DNA of 21,087 bases from Lachnospiraceae bacterium UBA7027 (GCA_002494135.1 DLBG01000078.1:1-21087); one strand, 5' to 3'; counted from the stretch's first letter, positions 1 to 7,611 are shown. Translations and numbers: made by a program. Notes: a model not told the origin generated them from the letters alone.

Positions 1-171
1 TCTCTTCATCAGGCAAAGAGCCATAAAATGTCCGACATGAAGGCTGTCCGCCGTCGGATCGAAACCGATGTAAAAGGTTGCTTTTCCGTTGTTGATTAAT
101 TCCTTAATGGCCTCTTCGTCCGTAAGCTGGGCAAGCAGGCCTCTTGCTTTTAATTCGTCAAAAATAGTCAT
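1..171 (-). CDS. tyrS: Tyrosyl-tRNA synthetase, N-terminal fragment
   Basis: This is the first 57 residues of a class I aminoacyl-tRNA synthetase; the rest lies beyond the left edge. The enzyme charges tRNA-Tyr with tyrosine in the cytoplasm. The visible protein begins MTIFDELKARGL and contains FYIGFDPTADSLHVGHF at about residues 33-49. This is the TyrRS active-site segment, with HVGH as the HIGH-type ATP-binding motif and the tyrosine-binding Y and D nearby. The ATG at 171-169 is preceded by an ACGGAG ribosome binding site at normal spacing. A good promoter sits just upstream at 202-230 and leaves only a short leader, so no tyrosine T-box fits here. The family assignment is secure; the gene is partial because of the window edge, not a mutation. 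Confidence 0.93.
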   Translation of the reverse strand, partial: MTIFDELKARGLLAQLTDEEAIKELINNGKATFYIGFDPTADSLHVGHFMALCLMKR

Positions 172-201
172 CTTTATTACTCCGTTTCCTAAACTTTTTC
201 T

Positions 202-230
202 ATTCTACATAAAATCACACCGAAAATCAA
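202..230 (-). promoter_or_regulatory. Probable sigma-A-type promoter of tyrS
   Basis: Read on the minus strand, TTGATT (230-225) is followed by a 17-base spacer and TAGAAT (207-202). The -10 matches the consensus at five of six positions and the -35 at four of six. It lies in the 64-base gap between the yraN stop and the tyrS start, so tyrS can be transcribed independently of the upstream cluster. I see no terminator between yraN and this promoter, so read-through is also possible. Confidence 0.65.
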
Positions 231-235
231 ATTTC

Positions 236-586
236 TTAGATGTACGGAAATGCGTTTTGAATCCATCGGATTTCGGATTCGTTGACGGCAATCACGTCAT
301 ACCGCACAGGTGTCGTATCGTAAATGCGATGCTCAAGCCGGTAAAAATCGGAAATCCGGCAGATCATATGTTGTTTTTTTATTCCTACCGCTTCTTCCGC
401 ATATCCGGCGGTTTTGTTTTTCCGGTATTTTACTTCAAAAAAAATAAGGGTTTTCCCGTCCGAACCGATTAAATCGATTTCTCCGAAGCGGTTTCTGTAA
501 TTCTTTTTAAGGATTTTAATTCCCTGTTTTTCCAGATAATTACGGGCCATGATTTCATATTCATCGCCCACTTTTCGTTTGTTCAA
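236..586 (-). CDS. yraN: YraN / UPF0102 family endonuclease-like protein
   Basis: A 116-residue protein of normal length for UPF0102 (YraN), a small family with a restriction-endonuclease-like (PD-(D/E)XK) fold and no settled function, often found beside rnhB. The family pattern is visible: G-D-E-Y-E-x-x-A near residues 7-14, the N-Y-R-x-R-x-GEIDLI block near 29-40, and the F-F-E-V-K-Y-R strand near 49-55. The D of GEIDLI and the E and K of EVK are the likely metal-site residues. The start is a TTG (586-584) supported by AAAGGA at suitable spacing; there is no better ATG. It is the last gene of the rplS-distal cluster, 57 bases after rnhB. The assignment is firm; the biochemical role is not known. 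Confidence 0.9.
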   Translation of the reverse strand: MNKRKVGDEYEIMARNYLEKQGIKILKKNYRNRFGEIDLIGSDGKTLIFFEVKYRKNKTAGYAEEAVGIKKQHMICRISDFYRLEHRIYDTTPVRYDVIAVNESEIRWIQNAFPYI

Positions 587-643
587 GCAAAGTCCTTTCT
601 GCCATGAAATGAAACTTTATCTTAAAAAACGACTTCTTTTTCG

Positions 644-1402
644 TTAAATAAAATTCTTGATAAACGTTCTTCGATGGATTTCACAGGGACCGATTTCTTT
701 TAAGGCCTTAATATGACTTTCGCTTCCGTATCCTTTGTTGGAGGCAAAATCATACCCCGGGTATTTTTGGTCGTATTCTTCCATCAGCCTGTCCCTTGTA
801 ACCTTCGCCACAATGCTGGCGGCCGCAATGGAAACGCTTTTGGCATCGCCTTTGATAATCGGCACCTGTTTTATGGATATGCCGGGAATCGTCACGGCAT
901 CGTTTAATAAAACGGCCGGTTTTACGCTCAGATTCGAAACGGCATCCCGCATGGCTTCGAATGTTGCCTGCAGAATATTGATTTCATCGATTCTTTCATG
1001 AGACCGAAATCCGATTCCGACACTTACCGCCTCTTTTAAAATAATATCGTAAAGCTCCTCGCGCTTTTTTGCGGTAAGCTTCTTCGAGTCGTTTAAATAA
1101 AGGATCGGACTGTCTTTCGGAAGAACCACTGCCGCCGCATACACGGGTCCCGCAAGCGGTCCGCGGCCGACTTCATCGATTCCGCAGATAAAGCCCAAAT
1201 CCTCATACTGTCTTTCGTAGAACTTCATTGCTTCTGTACGTGCAACTTCCGCGCGATAATCGCCGATGGATTTCCTCGCTTTAACAGTAAGCTTGCAGAC
1301 ACCTTCTCTTTCATCGCTGCTGTAAGCATCGATGAACTGCTCCCATTCGGGAACGGTCGTTAAACTTTTATATTCTTTTGTAATTTCGGATATGGCTTTC
1401 AT
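644..1402 (-). CDS. rnhB: Ribonuclease HII
   Basis: RNase HII nicks the RNA strand of RNA-DNA hybrids and removes misincorporated ribonucleotides. I place the start at the ATG at 1402 (252 residues). The open frame continues to 1603, but that extension runs inside the preceding signal peptidase gene. The first 70 residues are the Bacillus-type helical extension. The catalytic core starts with GIDEVGRGPLAGPV near residue 74. The DEDD set is D76, E77, D168 and D186, with the 18-residue spacing of the last two matching the family; KGD and AASIVAKVTRD are also intact. The ribosome binding site is weak (GGAAACAG about 12 bases upstream), which suggests coupling to lepB, 31 bases upstream. The enzyme should be active. 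Confidence 0.95.
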   Translation of the reverse strand: MKAISEITKEYKSLTTVPEWEQFIDAYSSDEREGVCKLTVKARKSIGDYRAEVARTEAMKFYERQYEDLGFICGIDEVGRGPLAGPVYAAAVVLPKDSPILYLNDSKKLTAKKREELYDIILKEAVSVGIGFRSHERIDEINILQATFEAMRDAVSNLSVKPAVLLNDAVTIPGISIKQVPIIKGDAKSVSIAAASIVAKVTRDRLMEEYDQKYPGYDFASNKGYGSESHIKALKEIGPCEIHRRTFIKNFI

Positions 1403-1433
1403 AAACTGTATTCTGTTTCCGCCTAGTTTTGCA

Positions 1434-2075
1434 TTATTTTTCTTTGTCTCCGTGAGGAACAAGTCCGAAGTCCTTAAAGGGGAAAATACGTAACCAGGCA
1501 CGGCCGATAAAATCTTTCCTTTTGATGTTTCCGACCATGTAATCACGGCTGTCCGAGGAATTGTTCCGGTTATCGCCCAGAACAAAATACTCATCTTCTC
1601 CAAGCACTATTTTCTCTTCCGCACGTCCCGGATCGAGAATCACTTCGTTTCCGTAATCTTCATTCAGGATCTGATCGTTGATATAGATGTTTCCGTCTCT
1701 GTCGATTAAAACGGTTTCTCCGGGAAGTCCGATGATACGCTTGATGTAATATGTGTGTTTCTTGTGCTGATAAGGAAAGACGATGACATCAAAGCGCTGC
1801 GGGTCGTTGAAACGATAGGTGATTTTATCGACAATCAGATTGTCCTTGTCGTTTAAGGTCGGATTCATACTGGTACCTTCCACAATCGTACGCTGTCCGA
1901 CAAATAAAACGATGAAAACGGAAATGCCGAGCACGATGAGAAAATAGATTACCAGTTCAATTGCATCTTTCCAGAAAGGTTTTAACTTACGCTTTCCTTC
2001 GCTTTTGCTTTCCTCATTTTTTGATTCTTCTGTTTTGGATACTTCGTCCTTATCTGTTTCGTAATTTTCTGACAC
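1434..2075 (-). CDS. lepB: Signal peptidase I (second copy in this window)
   Basis: A 213-residue type I signal peptidase that cleaves signal peptides on the outer face of the membrane. About 35 charged, Glu/Lys/Ser-rich cytoplasmic residues are followed by one membrane helix (about 40-60). Then come box B, EGTSMNPTL, with nucleophile S69; box D, YYIKRIIGLPGE, with general base K112; and box E, GDNRNNSSDSR. It starts at GTG (2075-2073) with a purine-rich GAAAGAAGAAAG upstream. The 80-base gap before it (2076-2155) shows no feature I can support. The paralogue at 3045-3647 has a different cytoplasmic tail and a different insert before GDNR, so the two are not a recent tandem duplication. Both look catalytically intact. 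Confidence 0.93.
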   Translation of the reverse strand: MSENYETDKDEVSKTEESKNEESKSEGKRKLKPFWKDAIELVIYFLIVLGISVFIVLFVGQRTIVEGTSMNPTLNDKDNLIVDKITYRFNDPQRFDVIVFPYQHKKHTYYIKRIIGLPGETVLIDRDGNIYINDQILNEDYGNEVILDPGRAEEKIVLGEDEYFVLGDNRNNSSDSRDYMVGNIKRKDFIGRAWLRIFPFKDFGLVPHGDKEK

Positions 2076-2155
2076 GATTCTTTCTTCTTTCTGTTTTTGA
2101 AATATATACTTTCGATTGATCCTTGCCGTATATGCAGAATTTACTGTACTTAACT

Positions 2156-3043
2156 TCAGTTGCCGCTTACCGGCTCAGAATTTACTTTTGAATTCTCCGG
2201 CGCGTCCTCAAGCGTGATACGGCCGAGTTTTCCGCTTCTGAAATCATCCAGAAATAGATCCGCAGCCTTCTTTAAATCCGGCACCTCGCCTTTTTTATAA
2301 CACTTTCTGGCAACGGCAATCGCCTCGAGCACTTCCGGTGCGGAAAGATCCTCCGAAATGGTTTCTCCGTAGCGGTTTTTAAGCGCATCCGGCGAAACGT
2401 TTCGAAGTTCTTTGATTAACTCCGTTGACAGTTCTTCGAGCGAAATGATTTCATCGTTGATCGAACCGATATATCCGATGTGCATGCCGATAAAGTTATC
2501 TTCGAACTTCGGCCACAGAATTCCGGGAGTATCGAGTAAATCCAGTTCTTTTCCGATCCGAATCCACTGTTTTCCCTTTGTCACTCCGGGTTTGTTTCCG
2601 ACCACGGCAGCATTCCGTTTTGCAAGATTATTGATAAATGTCGATTTGCCGACATTCGGAATCCCGACAATCATGGCTTTCACGGAACGGTTGATAATTC
2701 CGCGTTTTCGATCCCGCTCTTTCTTTTCTTTGCAGACTTCTTCGAGTTTTCTGTTTAAGGCTCCGATTCCGTCACGGGACTTTGAATTGTAACAGATCGC
2801 GGCAATCTTTCTTTCTTCAAAATACCGGATCCATTTTTTATTCTCTTTTTCATCGGCAAGATCGGATTTGTTTAAAATCACAAGCCGCATTTTATTTCCG
2901 GCCAGTCTGTCAATGTCGGGATTTCTCGAAGAAACCGGTATTCTTGCATCGATTAACTCAATTACAAGATCAATCAGTTTCATATTCTCTTCCATCATCC
3001 GGACCGCTTTGGTCATATGGCCGGGGTACCACTGTATATTCAT
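2156..3043 (-). CDS. rbgA: Ribosome biogenesis GTPase RbgA (YlqF)
   Basis: A circularly permuted GTPase that acts late in assembly of the 50S ribosomal subunit in Bacillus. At 295 residues it is of normal length. The permuted order is clear: G4 motif NKSD at 58-61 comes first, then G1 GIPNVGKS at 127-134, the G2 region around KPGVTKG (151-157), and G3 DTPG at 171-174. The N-terminal IQWYPGHMTKA is the signature of the YlqF subgroup. The C-terminal helical part is the ANTAR-like RNA-binding region of the family. The ATG at 3043 follows the stop of the first lepB by one base, with AAGGAAATAAG as ribosome binding site inside that gene, so the two are co-translated. Confidence 0.95.
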   Translation of the reverse strand: MNIQWYPGHMTKAVRMMEENMKLIDLVIELIDARIPVSSRNPDIDRLAGNKMRLVILNKSDLADEKENKKWIRYFEERKIAAICYNSKSRDGIGALNRKLEEVCKEKKERDRKRGIINRSVKAMIVGIPNVGKSTFINNLAKRNAAVVGNKPGVTKGKQWIRIGKELDLLDTPGILWPKFEDNFIGMHIGYIGSINDEIISLEELSTELIKELRNVSPDALKNRYGETISEDLSAPEVLEAIAVARKCYKKGEVPDLKKAADLFLDDFRSGKLGRITLEDAPENSKVNSEPVSGN

Positions 3044-3044
3044 C

Positions 3045-3647
3045 TTATTTCCTTACAAATCCACCCTTACGGTCGGCGGTTTTTCTTTTATACCAGACTT
3101 TTCCGTAGATAAATTCTTTGGATACCGGACCGATGTTTCCGGATCTCGAATCCTCCGAATACTCCCTGTTATCGCCGAGTACAAAATATTCTTCGTCCTT
3201 AAGTACAAGCGGATTCGCACAGATTCCCGCATCCGCGGTTGCATCCACGGCATACGGATCCTCGTATAAAACGCCGTCGATATAAATGTGCCCGCCTTTT
3301 ATTTCTATCGTTTCTCCAGGAAGTCCGATAACACGCTTTATGTAATAATGCGATTTCTCGTTTCCTTTCGGAAGAAATGCAACCACGTCGCCTCTTTTCG
3401 GACTGAAAATCACATAGGTCAGTCTGTCGATACAGACCTCCTGCGAGCTTTCCAAAACCGGTTCCATACTTTCTCCCACCATGGGAATACGAAGGGCAAA
3501 AAGCCAGGTAAGCACAACGGCCAGAAAAGTAACGATTACCGTGATTGCAATATATTCGATTATCTCAGAAAAAAGGCCTTTTTTGATTTTTATCTTTTTG
3601 CGATAAAAATGAAGGCCTCTTTTACGCTTTGAACTATCGGAATACAT
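3045..3647 (-). CDS. lepB: Signal peptidase I (first copy)
   Basis: A 200-residue type I signal peptidase. A basic cytoplasmic stretch (about 1-28) is followed by one membrane helix (about 29-52). The catalytic blocks are PMVGESMEPVL with nucleophile S60, YYIKRVIGLPGE with general base K104, and GDNREYSEDSR further on. It lies eight bases after a predicted lipoprotein gene and one base before rbgA. The usual cluster order in related Clostridia is rplS-lepB-rbgA, so this is the expected positional orthologue. The ribosome binding site is weak (TTGGATTAATTC), which suggests translation is coupled to the gene before it. Confidence 0.94.
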   Translation of the reverse strand: MYSDSSKRKRGLHFYRKKIKIKKGLFSEIIEYIAITVIVTFLAVVLTWLFALRIPMVGESMEPVLESSQEVCIDRLTYVIFSPKRGDVVAFLPKGNEKSHYYIKRVIGLPGETIEIKGGHIYIDGVLYEDPYAVDATADAGICANPLVLKDEEYFVLGDNREYSEDSRSGNIGPVSKEFIYGKVWYKRKTADRKGGFVRK

Positions 3648-3655
3648 GTGTTGAA

Positions 3656-4237
3656 TTAATCCAAATCAATGTTATAGGAAACATAGGAAACCTGATTGTT
3701 CGTAATCTGGAAATGAAGGCTCATGCCGCCTGCGCGGTAAATAAACTCTTTTCCCATGACTTCGTAATCGGTTCCGTAAAGTTCTTCCATTTTCTCCTTG
3801 CTTGAGCCGATGGATAAACCTTCTTCCGTTGCGGGAATATCATCCTTGAAGGTGATGGATGTTAAAATATCACCGTCCGGATAGGAAGAAAACCAGATTT
3901 CGTAATGATCGTAATCATATACGGTATCCTTAATGTCGGAAGCACAGCTGGGTGCTTCAAAACTGTCGGAAGGTTCTCCGATTAATCCGATTACTTCATC
4001 TAACGGCATACGGATTGCAAGTTTGATTTCGCCCTTATCGGTCTGAATCGGAAACTGAAAATCCTTCTTCTCTTCGGTTTTTTCAACCTTCTCTTCCGTT
4101 CTGGTATCGTTTTCGGTAGCATTGACGCTCTTCTCGCCGTCAATTCTCTTCACTTCTTCCGTTGCGGGAGCCTGATTGCATCCGACAACAGATAACATTA
4201 AAAGAAGTGCACTTACACTGATTAAAAAACGTTTCAT
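3656..4237 (-). CDS. Predicted lipoprotein with BamE-like pattern
   Basis: A 193-residue exported protein. A short basic start and a hydrophobic helix end in the lipobox VVGC, with C20 as the lipidated cysteine. Then comes a charged Glu/Lys-rich linker (about 25-60), followed by a compact domain. The segment IRMPLDEVIGLIGEPSDSF and a later GLSIGSSKEKMEELYGTDY resemble the 'G-x-s-x-x-e-V-x-x-l-G-x-P' turn of small BamE/OmlA-like or copper-amine-oxidase-N-like domains. That resemblance is from pattern only, and I do not recognise the family. The start is well supported (AAGAGGAATTAC before the ATG at 4237). It follows the transglutaminase-like gene by 52 bases, so both probably act on the cell surface. 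Confidence 0.8.
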   Translation of the reverse strand: MKRFLISVSALLLMLSVVGCNQAPATEEVKRIDGEKSVNATENDTRTEEKVEKTEEKKDFQFPIQTDKGEIKLAIRMPLDEVIGLIGEPSDSFEAPSCASDIKDTVYDYDHYEIWFSSYPDGDILTSITFKDDIPATEEGLSIGSSKEKMEELYGTDYEVMGKEFIYRAGGMSLHFQITNNQVSYVSYNIDLD

Positions 4238-4289
4238 AATGTAATTCCTCTTATCTATTATTTATTTCTATTAATACCTGTTTTAATCC

Positions 4290-6068
4290 CTACGGAATGG
4301 CCGGGAAACGGTTTCTGTCATAAATATGCGAATTTCCATGCGCGTTCGAATATGCCGTAATCGTGGCATCGTCCCAGTAAAGGAAGATACCACCGGCCTG
4401 TCTGGGCACGGTATCAAAATGTCTCCAGCCTTCTCCGATATCCACAAGATTCCAGAAATGGATATCACGAAGAGGATAGGTATCAATCATCATATTTTTG
4501 ATTCCGGCGCGGTCTAACAGTGCTTTCGACTGGGAAGCATATACATAGCAGTCCCCGGTATGGGTCGTAAATCCGGTGTAAGCCGCTTTCAGATAATCGC
4601 TGTGATTCGTTGCATGCTGATATCTGGTATTGTTGCGTACCCAGTAGTAGATTTTTGTCAGCTTATCCATATCAGACATGCCGGGTGTCAGAATTTTGGC
4701 TAAAACCTTGTCGGCAAGATCATCAATCTGTGCCTGCGTATACATCTCTTTGGATACGGTAACGGTAGCCTTTGCCTTAACCGTGTTGCCGGCACGGTCC
4801 GTTGCGGTATAAACAATCGGATAGACTCCCGCCGTCTTGTAATCCACTGCGGAAGAATCCACGCTGAACGAAATGTCCTTATCGCAGTTGTCGGTAACGG
4901 ATACGCCGGTTTTATAACTGATGGTACGGCCTTCGAGGGAAAAAATATTGTGTACGCCGCGAATGACGGGCGCTACCTTGTCAACGGCCAGAACCGCTTT
5001 CGCGGTGATTTCGGTGCTGTTGCCTCCGCAGTCGGTGATTTTCACCGTTACGGGTACGGTTCCCTCCTGTTTAAAATCGGGTGTACCTACGAATTCATAG
5101 GTCAGTTCCGTCGCATCCTTCGCCTCTTTCACAAAGGCCTGCGGGGAAATTACGCTGGTTACAAAGCCCTTAAAATCTTTGGCAACGGCCTCAGGCTTTA
5201 CGGTATCCACAAGTTCCATTTTGGAATGGTACACATCGCCTTTTATTTCAATCGCCACGTCATAGGAACCAAGGGAAGATACATCGATTCCTTCGAAATC
5301 CGTAAGCATGACCGCTTCGGAACCTGCAGCGTTTTTCTTCGCGAATTTGGAATATCCGTCTACCTCAAAGGCCTCCACGGAAGGAAACTCCTCCCCGGCC
5401 TCCCAGGTAATCTCTTTCTTAAAAGGACATACGGATAAAACCGCCGTCTTTACCGTTTCGTTTCCTGCAGGATCATAGAAAACAATATTCACATCCCTGG
5501 TGCCGCAGATTTCAAAATCGGGATCTTCCTCAAACCGTACGGAAACTTCTTCCACATCATAGGACGATTTGACAAAATCTTCCGCCTTTGCGGATTCTCC
5601 GAATTCCAGGCTTACAGCATGTACCAGTCCCTGCGGGGCAACGGTATCTTCTACCGTCAGTACCGCATTGTAACGAAACGGTCCCGATTTTAACCGTACG
5701 GGATAATCGCCCGGAGTCTTCGTATCAATGCTGCTTTTTACAAATCCGTCGTCAAACGTAACCGTCTTCTCGGGATTCTTTAAAAAGTCATCCGCTTCAA
5801 AGGTAAAATCGCCTGCCTCCATCACACAGTGAGGGTAAATACGGCTGTTGTAATCCCGGTAAAGCAAAAACGCCAAAAGCACAAAATAAGCTACTCCGAA
5901 TACGGCAAGCAGAGGAATGAGGAAATGTACTTTCCTGCAGGTCTTTGCAAGCGATTCGAACGGATCGGCGGTAACGGTATCGGGTTTGCTTTCGGGAATT
6001 TCCGACAGTGTTCCCTCGCCGCTTTTATTCAATTCCGTAAAGTTCTCTTTGCGCAGCGATATCATCAT
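4290..6068 (-). CDS. Membrane-anchored transglutaminase-like protein with five Ig-like repeats
   Basis: A 592-residue protein with about 48 cytoplasmic residues, one membrane helix (about 49-70), and the rest outside. Residues about 81-440 fall into five beta-rich, HYR/DUF5011-like units; three of the boundaries carry the repeated marks DTVAP (141-145), DTVKP (288-292) and DKVAP (363-367). The C-terminal 150 residues are a transglutaminase-like cysteine hydrolase domain: C507 in TGDCYVYAS, H537 in IHFWNLV and D552 in HFD form a complete catalytic triad. Such domains cleave or cross-link peptides; a role on cell wall or surface protein is my inference. The start overlaps the end of the SGNH-like gene by 44 bases and lacks a strong ribosome binding site, so translation is probably coupled. 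Confidence 0.87.
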   Translation of the reverse strand: MMISLRKENFTELNKSGEGTLSEIPESKPDTVTADPFESLAKTCRKVHFLIPLLAVFGVAYFVLLAFLLYRDYNSRIYPHCVMEAGDFTFEADDFLKNPEKTVTFDDGFVKSSIDTKTPGDYPVRLKSGPFRYNAVLTVEDTVAPQGLVHAVSLEFGESAKAEDFVKSSYDVEEVSVRFEEDPDFEICGTRDVNIVFYDPAGNETVKTAVLSVCPFKKEITWEAGEEFPSVEAFEVDGYSKFAKKNAAGSEAVMLTDFEGIDVSSLGSYDVAIEIKGDVYHSKMELVDTVKPEAVAKDFKGFVTSVISPQAFVKEAKDATELTYEFVGTPDFKQEGTVPVTVKITDCGGNSTEITAKAVLAVDKVAPVIRGVHNIFSLEGRTISYKTGVSVTDNCDKDISFSVDSSAVDYKTAGVYPIVYTATDRAGNTVKAKATVTVSKEMYTQAQIDDLADKVLAKILTPGMSDMDKLTKIYYWVRNNTRYQHATNHSDYLKAAYTGFTTHTGDCYVYASQSKALLDRAGIKNMMIDTYPLRDIHFWNLVDIGEGWRHFDTVPRQAGGIFLYWDDATITAYSNAHGNSHIYDRNRFPAIP

Positions 6069-7074
6069 AATATCTTTGAATCTTTTCTTTCCAGATTGTT
6101 TCGAGTTCTTCTTCCCCGCGACGGTTCGGTACGTCGTAAATTTCCTGAAGTTTCGCTCCGAGGAAATAAGAACATTTCTCGGCGCCGGAGAGATTCATAT
6201 GAATGCCTCCGTCAAAAGTATCTGTCTGATAATCAATCCCGATTTCTTCCGCATGGTCCAAAAGACTGATGTAATGAAGATTGTGTTCGTCTGCATATCT
6301 GCAGACATTTTCGTCCCATTCCTCATACCAGTACGGATAAACACTCGGAGCTTTTACCAAAAGTAACGATATGCCGTTTTCTTCGCAAAGCTGCCGGATG
6401 CCGTCTAAATATTCCATCGACTTTTCGGGAAACGCCGGGTCCGCAAGCGGTTTGGCGTCCGGAAGGAATTCGACTCCTTTTGTGTCGACGCGCATATAGT
6501 ATCCGTTGTGCGTAACGGGATCCTTTTTCAGGAAATGTTCGATATCGGTTCGGTCTATGTCTTTCCAGCGTGTATGAAAACGAAGAATCGGAAATACATA
6601 ACTTTCCAGGGTTTCGTCTTCCATCATCGATGCGCGGATGCAATCGTATTTCAGGGAAGAATTCTTCATTCCGTCCATCGTCATGCGGTTGTAGGTTTCG
6701 GTCCGGGCCTCATCGTAAAGCAGGGAAAGAACATTGAATACAATCACCTTCGGGGTGTCGTATTTTAACGTTTCTTTCGTCAGGTAGTAAGTCTGCGGCA
6801 TATACTGCTCCGCACTTCCGCGAATATAGGAATGAATTCCGTATTCCTCCCACAAAACGACGGGACTGTATGTGGAATACACCTCGCAGTTTCCGACGAA
6901 AACCACGTCAAAGTCTTTGTTCTGCTCTTTATAGAACTCCTCCACCATGGAACCCTCTCGGATTCCTTCCTGGTATTTCGGAACTAAAAGCCGCTGCGCT
7001 CCAAAGAAAAGAATTCCAAAGAAAGCAAGCATACAAACGACTTTGAAAAAACGTTTCCACTGCATAAACCTCAT
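6025..7074 (-). CDS. SGNH/GDSL-like membrane-anchored protein with Cys in the nucleophile position
   Basis: A 349-residue protein with one N-terminal membrane helix (about 9-27) and an extracytoplasmic domain. I choose the ATG at 7074, which has GAGGGAAG upstream, over the longer frame to 7167. The fold is suggested by the first strand and block I, DVVFVGNCEVYSTYSP (56-71), the GSAEQ..PQTYY block near 86-97, the buried strand KVIVFNV, and the C-terminal DGGIHMNLSGAEK block (288-300) with H292 and N294. Related proteins have G-x-S in block I; here it is G61-N62-C63, and the usual D-x-x-H has become D-x-x-x-H. It may be an acyl-transfer enzyme or an inactive relative. It is the first gene behind a strong promoter. 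Confidence 0.7.
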   Translation of the reverse strand: MRFMQWKRFFKVVCMLAFFGILFFGAQRLLVPKYQEGIREGSMVEEFYKEQNKDFDVVFVGNCEVYSTYSPVVLWEEYGIHSYIRGSAEQYMPQTYYLTKETLKYDTPKVIVFNVLSLLYDEARTETYNRMTMDGMKNSSLKYDCIRASMMEDETLESYVFPILRFHTRWKDIDRTDIEHFLKKDPVTHNGYYMRVDTKGVEFLPDAKPLADPAFPEKSMEYLDGIRQLCEENGISLLLVKAPSVYPYWYEEWDENVCRYADEHNLHYISLLDHAEEIGIDYQTDTFDGGIHMNLSGAEKCSYFLGAKLQEIYDVPNRRGEEELETIWKEKIQRYYDDIAAQRELYGIE

Positions 7075-7148
7075 TTGCTTTCTTCCCTCGGTATTTCTTA
7101 TTTTTTCGCGCAAAAAAGACACAGATATCAAGAGTATCTCGAATCTAT

Positions 7149-7177
7149 ATTTTATGCGAAATCGCAACCCTTTTCAA
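7149..7177 (-). promoter_or_regulatory. Near-consensus sigma-A-type promoter of the SGNH-to-yraN genes
   Basis: On the minus strand TTGAAA (7177-7172), a 17-base spacer and TAAAAT (7154-7149) each match the consensus at five of six positions. It lies 75 bases before the chosen SGNH start and just after the rplS terminator. It is the only good promoter I see for the run of eight genes down to yraN. The spacer contains the small palindrome GCGATTTCGC. Confidence 0.75.
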
Positions 7178-7181
7178 CCCT
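7165..7181 (-). repeat. AGGGTTG direct repeat at the -35 element
   Basis: Two identical 7-base copies of AGGGTTG (7181-7175 and 7171-7165) are spaced 10 bases apart, start to start. They overlap the -35 element of the promoter at 7149-7177. The spacing is about one helical turn, as expected for a dimeric activator or repressor reading one face of DNA. The binding protein is unknown. Confidence 0.45.
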
Positions 7182-7200
7182 ATTTTCCCTTTATTTTTCA

Positions 7201-7232
7201 ACAAAAAAAGGTGGACACAACATCCACCTTTT
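7201..7232 (-). terminator. Rho-independent terminator after rplS
   Basis: On the minus strand AAAAGGTGGA (7232-7223) pairs perfectly with TCCACCTTTT (7215-7206) across a seven-base loop, and the T run continues downstream. It lies 28 bases beyond the rplS stop and closes the rplS transcript before the SGNH promoter. Confidence 0.88.
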
Positions 7233-7260
7233 GATTTGTTTTTACATACAATTTCTAGTA

Positions 7261-7611
7261 TCAGCCGGTAACTTTTTCTTTTACCTTTGCCTTCTTGCCG
7301 ACACGGTCTCTTAAGTAGTTCAGTTTTGCACGTCTTACCTTACCGAGACGAACCACTTCAACCTTAACCACGTTGGGAGAATGGATCGGCCAGGTCTTCT
7401 CTACGCCTACACCGTTGGAAGTCTTTCTTACTGTGAAAGTCTGACGGTTGGAACCACCCTGAATCTTGATTACGGTTCCTTCGAAGATCTGTACTCTTTC
7501 GCGGTTACCCTCTTTGATACGTCCGTGTACCTTTACGGTATCTCCAACGTTAAACTGGGGCACTTCGCTTTTTAACTGCTCTTTTTCGAGTTCTTTGATA
7601 ATTTCGCTCAT
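7261..7611 (-). CDS. rplS: 50S ribosomal protein L19
   Basis: A 116-residue ribosomal protein of normal length that sits at the interface between the ribosomal subunits. Typical blocks are present: FNVGDTVKVHGRIKEG, RVQIFEGTVIKIQGG, TFTVRKTSNGVGVEKTWP, the HSP turn, and the basic VRRAKLNYLRDRVGKKAKVKE tail split around residue 95. The start has a strong site (AGGAGG, then CAAAGAA). It is a one-gene transcription unit with its own promoter, a leader hairpin and a terminator. In many relatives rplS directly follows trmD; here about 9.6 kb of transporter and regulatory genes separate them. Confidence 0.97.
   Translation of the reverse strand: MSEIIKELEKEQLKSEVPQFNVGDTVKVHGRIKEGNRERVQIFEGTVIKIQGGSNRQTFTVRKTSNGVGVEKTWPIHSPNVVKVEVVRLGKVRRAKLNYLRDRVGKKAKVKEKVTG

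Noticed and set aside
172..235. Possible T-box leader for tyrS
   Set aside because: The gap is only 64 bases and holds a promoter close to the start; there is no room for a T-box, specifier loop or antiterminator.
628..645. Small AACGA/TCGTT hairpin with T run after rnhB
   Set aside because: The stem is only five pairs and overlaps the rnhB stop; it is too weak to call a terminator between rnhB and yraN.
1403..1603. 67-residue N-terminal extension of RNase HII
   Set aside because: It overlaps the coding region of the preceding signal peptidase, has no homology pattern, and the 252-residue form matches the family length.
4950..5438. 162-codon plus-strand open frame
   Set aside because: It is antisense to the Ig-repeat part of the transglutaminase-like gene, shows no family pattern and has no ribosome binding site I can support.
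5829..6366. Two overlapping plus-strand frames of 146 and 149 codons
   Set aside because: They lie opposite the junction of the transglutaminase-like and SGNH-like genes, compete with each other, and have low-complexity, unconvincing protein sequence.
7101..7117. TTTTTT-GCGCG-AAAAAA inverted repeat in the SGNH leader
   Set aside because: The arms are homopolymers with a short core, so pairing is weak and easily arises by chance.
7075..7167. 31-residue N-terminal extension of the SGNH-like protein
   Set aside because: The longer start lies upstream of, or overlaps, the promoter -10 region and would have almost no leader; the ATG at 7074 has a good ribosome binding site and begins directly with a membrane anchor.
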